Assembly (NCBI RefSeq): GCF_900119895.1 | Contig: NZ_FQLR01000004.1 | Span: 62,001-126,000 of the forward strand | Direction: 5' to 3' | Origin: Collinsella phocaeensis | GTDB taxonomy: Bacteria; Actinomycetota; Coriobacteriia; Coriobacteriales; Coriobacteriaceae | DNA: 64,000 nucleotides | Part shown: piece by piece, positions 63,701 to 64,000 of the stretch | Layout: each line of letters begins with the position of its first letter | Position numbering within the stretch: position 1 is the stretch's first letter | Position numbers and translations under genes: made by a program | The notes under the pieces: model-generated | What the model saw: the letters and a program-made list of their open reading frames with translations, nothing else | What the model was told of the DNA's origin: nothing | Databases searched by the model: none

Positions 63701-64000
63701 AGGGCTACGACATCGAGATCGACGGCATGCTGAACAGCATCCCGAGCGGGAAGACCGGCGAGTTCACCGTGACGGACCTCGCCTACAACTCCGAGCACGA
63801 GTTCAAGATCCGCACCCGCGGCGGTAAGGGCTACTCCGAGTGGAGCGCCCCTCTCAAGGTCAAGACCCTCGAGGACCCGTGGCGCAACGCGCCCGCGCCC
63901 GTCGACGTCGCCTGGGAGGGCGGCGAGCACTGGGGCGCGCTCAAGCTCGCGTTCGACCATGACGACAAGAGCGGCAGCGCGTTCCACTCCACCAACGGCG
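60730..64000 (+). CDS. Secreted GH31 glycosidase, probable alpha-N-acetylgalactosaminidase, 3' end cut by window edge
   Basis: 1090 residues are visible and the frame runs off the right edge. Signal peptide about 1-40 (WIGGTAVVAATALSIAIAAPAAA). GH31 N-domain with FFGGGTQNGRF, barrel from about 280 with PEYAFYVGHLNAWNRDMW, nucleophile D484 in LKTDVAWVGPGYS and acid/base D535 in WTGDQTGGNWEY, then GH31 C-terminal beta domains (DDGTYVEN) and a fibronectin type III domain (about 967-1050). The active-site surroundings resemble the GH31 branch with alpha-GalNAcase activity (as in Enterococcus faecalis) more than alpha-glucosidases. An anchor signal may lie beyond the window. ATG 60730 has AAAGGAG seven bases upstream. 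Confidence 0.88.
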   Translation, partial: MHKSSILSHRWIGGTAVVAATALSIAIAAPAAAAPLAGVESAAVNAERNYVVDVNFADGIKGKITFLEDGIFRYNIDPSGEFSAYAAPRDEAHTARIQAQPDASKKYAHPQANVSEKDGAIVITAGTTTISLDKATAKMTVKSGDSVVMEEAAPVDLSDGSTVQTLVKHDGEDFFGGGTQNGRFIHTGNSINIKNESGWVDGGVASPNPFYWSSAGYGVLRNTFADGVYDFGKTEGAQAVASHGENELDAYYFVADAASGKSTAPIAQELLQAYFKVTGNPVLLPEYAFYVGHLNAWNRDMWSAEQKDGYGAWNIKGGTPAAENGGETKYEKGGTGTSMQAGSIVESLNGHGPTEQTENIPEGVTFSREFSAQDRLDSYLENDMPLGYFLANDGYGAGYGQNGFGKTGGVNPDGTSSPERLAAVAANVQNLKEFTEYANSKGVATGLWTQSYLSPDSNPNTQWQLLRDFSSEVKTGGVTTLKTDVAWVGPGYSMALDGTKTAYDIVTEQAGFRPNIITLDGWAGTQRFGGIWTGDQTGGNWEYIRFHIPTFIGQSLSGNPNVGSDNDGIFGGQPVIATRDYQWKSFAPLMLDMDGWGSYVKAPQTHGDPYTGISRMYLKLKSQLMPYIYTTAASAANIDTGNGDAGMPFVRAILLSDDSAYAASTATQYEYTMGEDFLVAPIYQNTDGDDANKGIGDGDDVRNGIYLPGTEKDIWIDYFTGDQYRGGQVLNNFEAPLWKLPLFVRANAIVPMYEPNNSPDQVDRTVHNVEFFATQGDNEYTLYEDDGTYVENKIDESDEEYGREATISYGSNVKTKFTSSAKGDTATFKAGKSEGGYDGYDSNRSTTFVVNVSAKPQEIVAKNGDEQLKVTTVASQEEFDAAKPAAGEAVYFYNEKPNLNYNATAESESVRKEGFSSTEIVTNPKVYVKFAKADVNAVEQTLEVTGFANEGALSGTELDTSLKAPANLAAPADGLTPTSIKLTWDAVAGAEGYDIEIDGMLNSIPSGKTGEFTVTDLAYNSEHEFKIRTRGGKGYSEWSAPLKVKTLEDPWRNAPAPVDVAWEGGEHWGALKLAFDHDDKSGSAFHSTNG

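Noticed and set aside
60661-63987. Antisense frame of about 1108 codons opposite the GH31 gene
   Set aside because: The plus-strand frame has a signal peptide, GH31 catalytic residues and an FN3 domain. The antisense product has none and shows the same biased composition.

Overview
The window is GC-rich bacterial chromosome with short intergenic gaps, strong AAGGAGG-type ribosome binding sites, LPXTG-like surface proteins, CnaB-repeat adhesins, a PafB/PafC-like WYL pair and a TIGR03905-type TSCPD protein. This combination suggests a Gram-positive actinobacterium of the class Coriobacteriia, most likely Collinsella or a near relative; that is inference from gene content. There is no transposase, integrase, phage module or CRISPR array. 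Mobile-looking DNA is limited to small non-coding palindromic repeats between genes.

Layout. 1-10.4 kb: rlmN (cut by the left edge), ddl, a DinG-type helicase with an N-terminal exonuclease, two WYL regulators, and a very large membrane M28-like protein with an acidic insert. 10.4-16.1 kb: glutaredoxin, a small membrane protein, then a leftward surface operon (CnaB-repeat protein plus class B sortase). 16.1-28.9 kb: tRNA-Gly, purB, a TSCPD protein with a Tat-type lipoprotein, a GNAT acetyltransferase, a two-component system, purC, an M29 aminopeptidase, tRNA-Lys, a membrane J-domain protein and typA. 29-37.4 kb: membrane-anchored lipase, RlmD-like methyltransferase, a TPR protein of unknown function and an EF-G-like GTPase. 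37.9-48.3 kb: dnaB, purA, degV, purD, a Nudix hydrolase, an ABC exporter, a membrane protein and a pyridoxal kinase. 49-53.9 kb: carA and carB. 54-64 kb: two very large secreted glycosidases, one GH36-like and cell-wall anchored, one GH31 and cut by the right edge, with a 55-residue membrane protein between them.

How the genes fit together. Much of the window is housekeeping: nucleotide synthesis (purA, purB, purC, purD, carA, carB), replication and repair (dnaB, DinG-like helicase) and translation (rlmN, RlmD-like, typA, EF-G-like). Purine genes are scattered singly rather than gathered in one operon. The accessory functions are at the cell surface. The CnaB/sortase pair probably builds an adhesin. 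The two glycosidases resemble alpha-N-acetylgalactosaminidases of families GH36 and GH31 and may act on mucin-type or blood-group-A-type O-glycans. Their upstream regions share a 10-mer (GGTATATCGA) and a palindromic TGGT/ACCA site in opposite orientation, which suggests one regulator controls both.

The most unusual non-coding signals are two elements at about 29.1 and 48.6 kb. They have unrelated long inverted-repeat arms but related cores. Also notable is a duplicated tRNA-Gly tail plus terminator in which a base-pair change is compensated.
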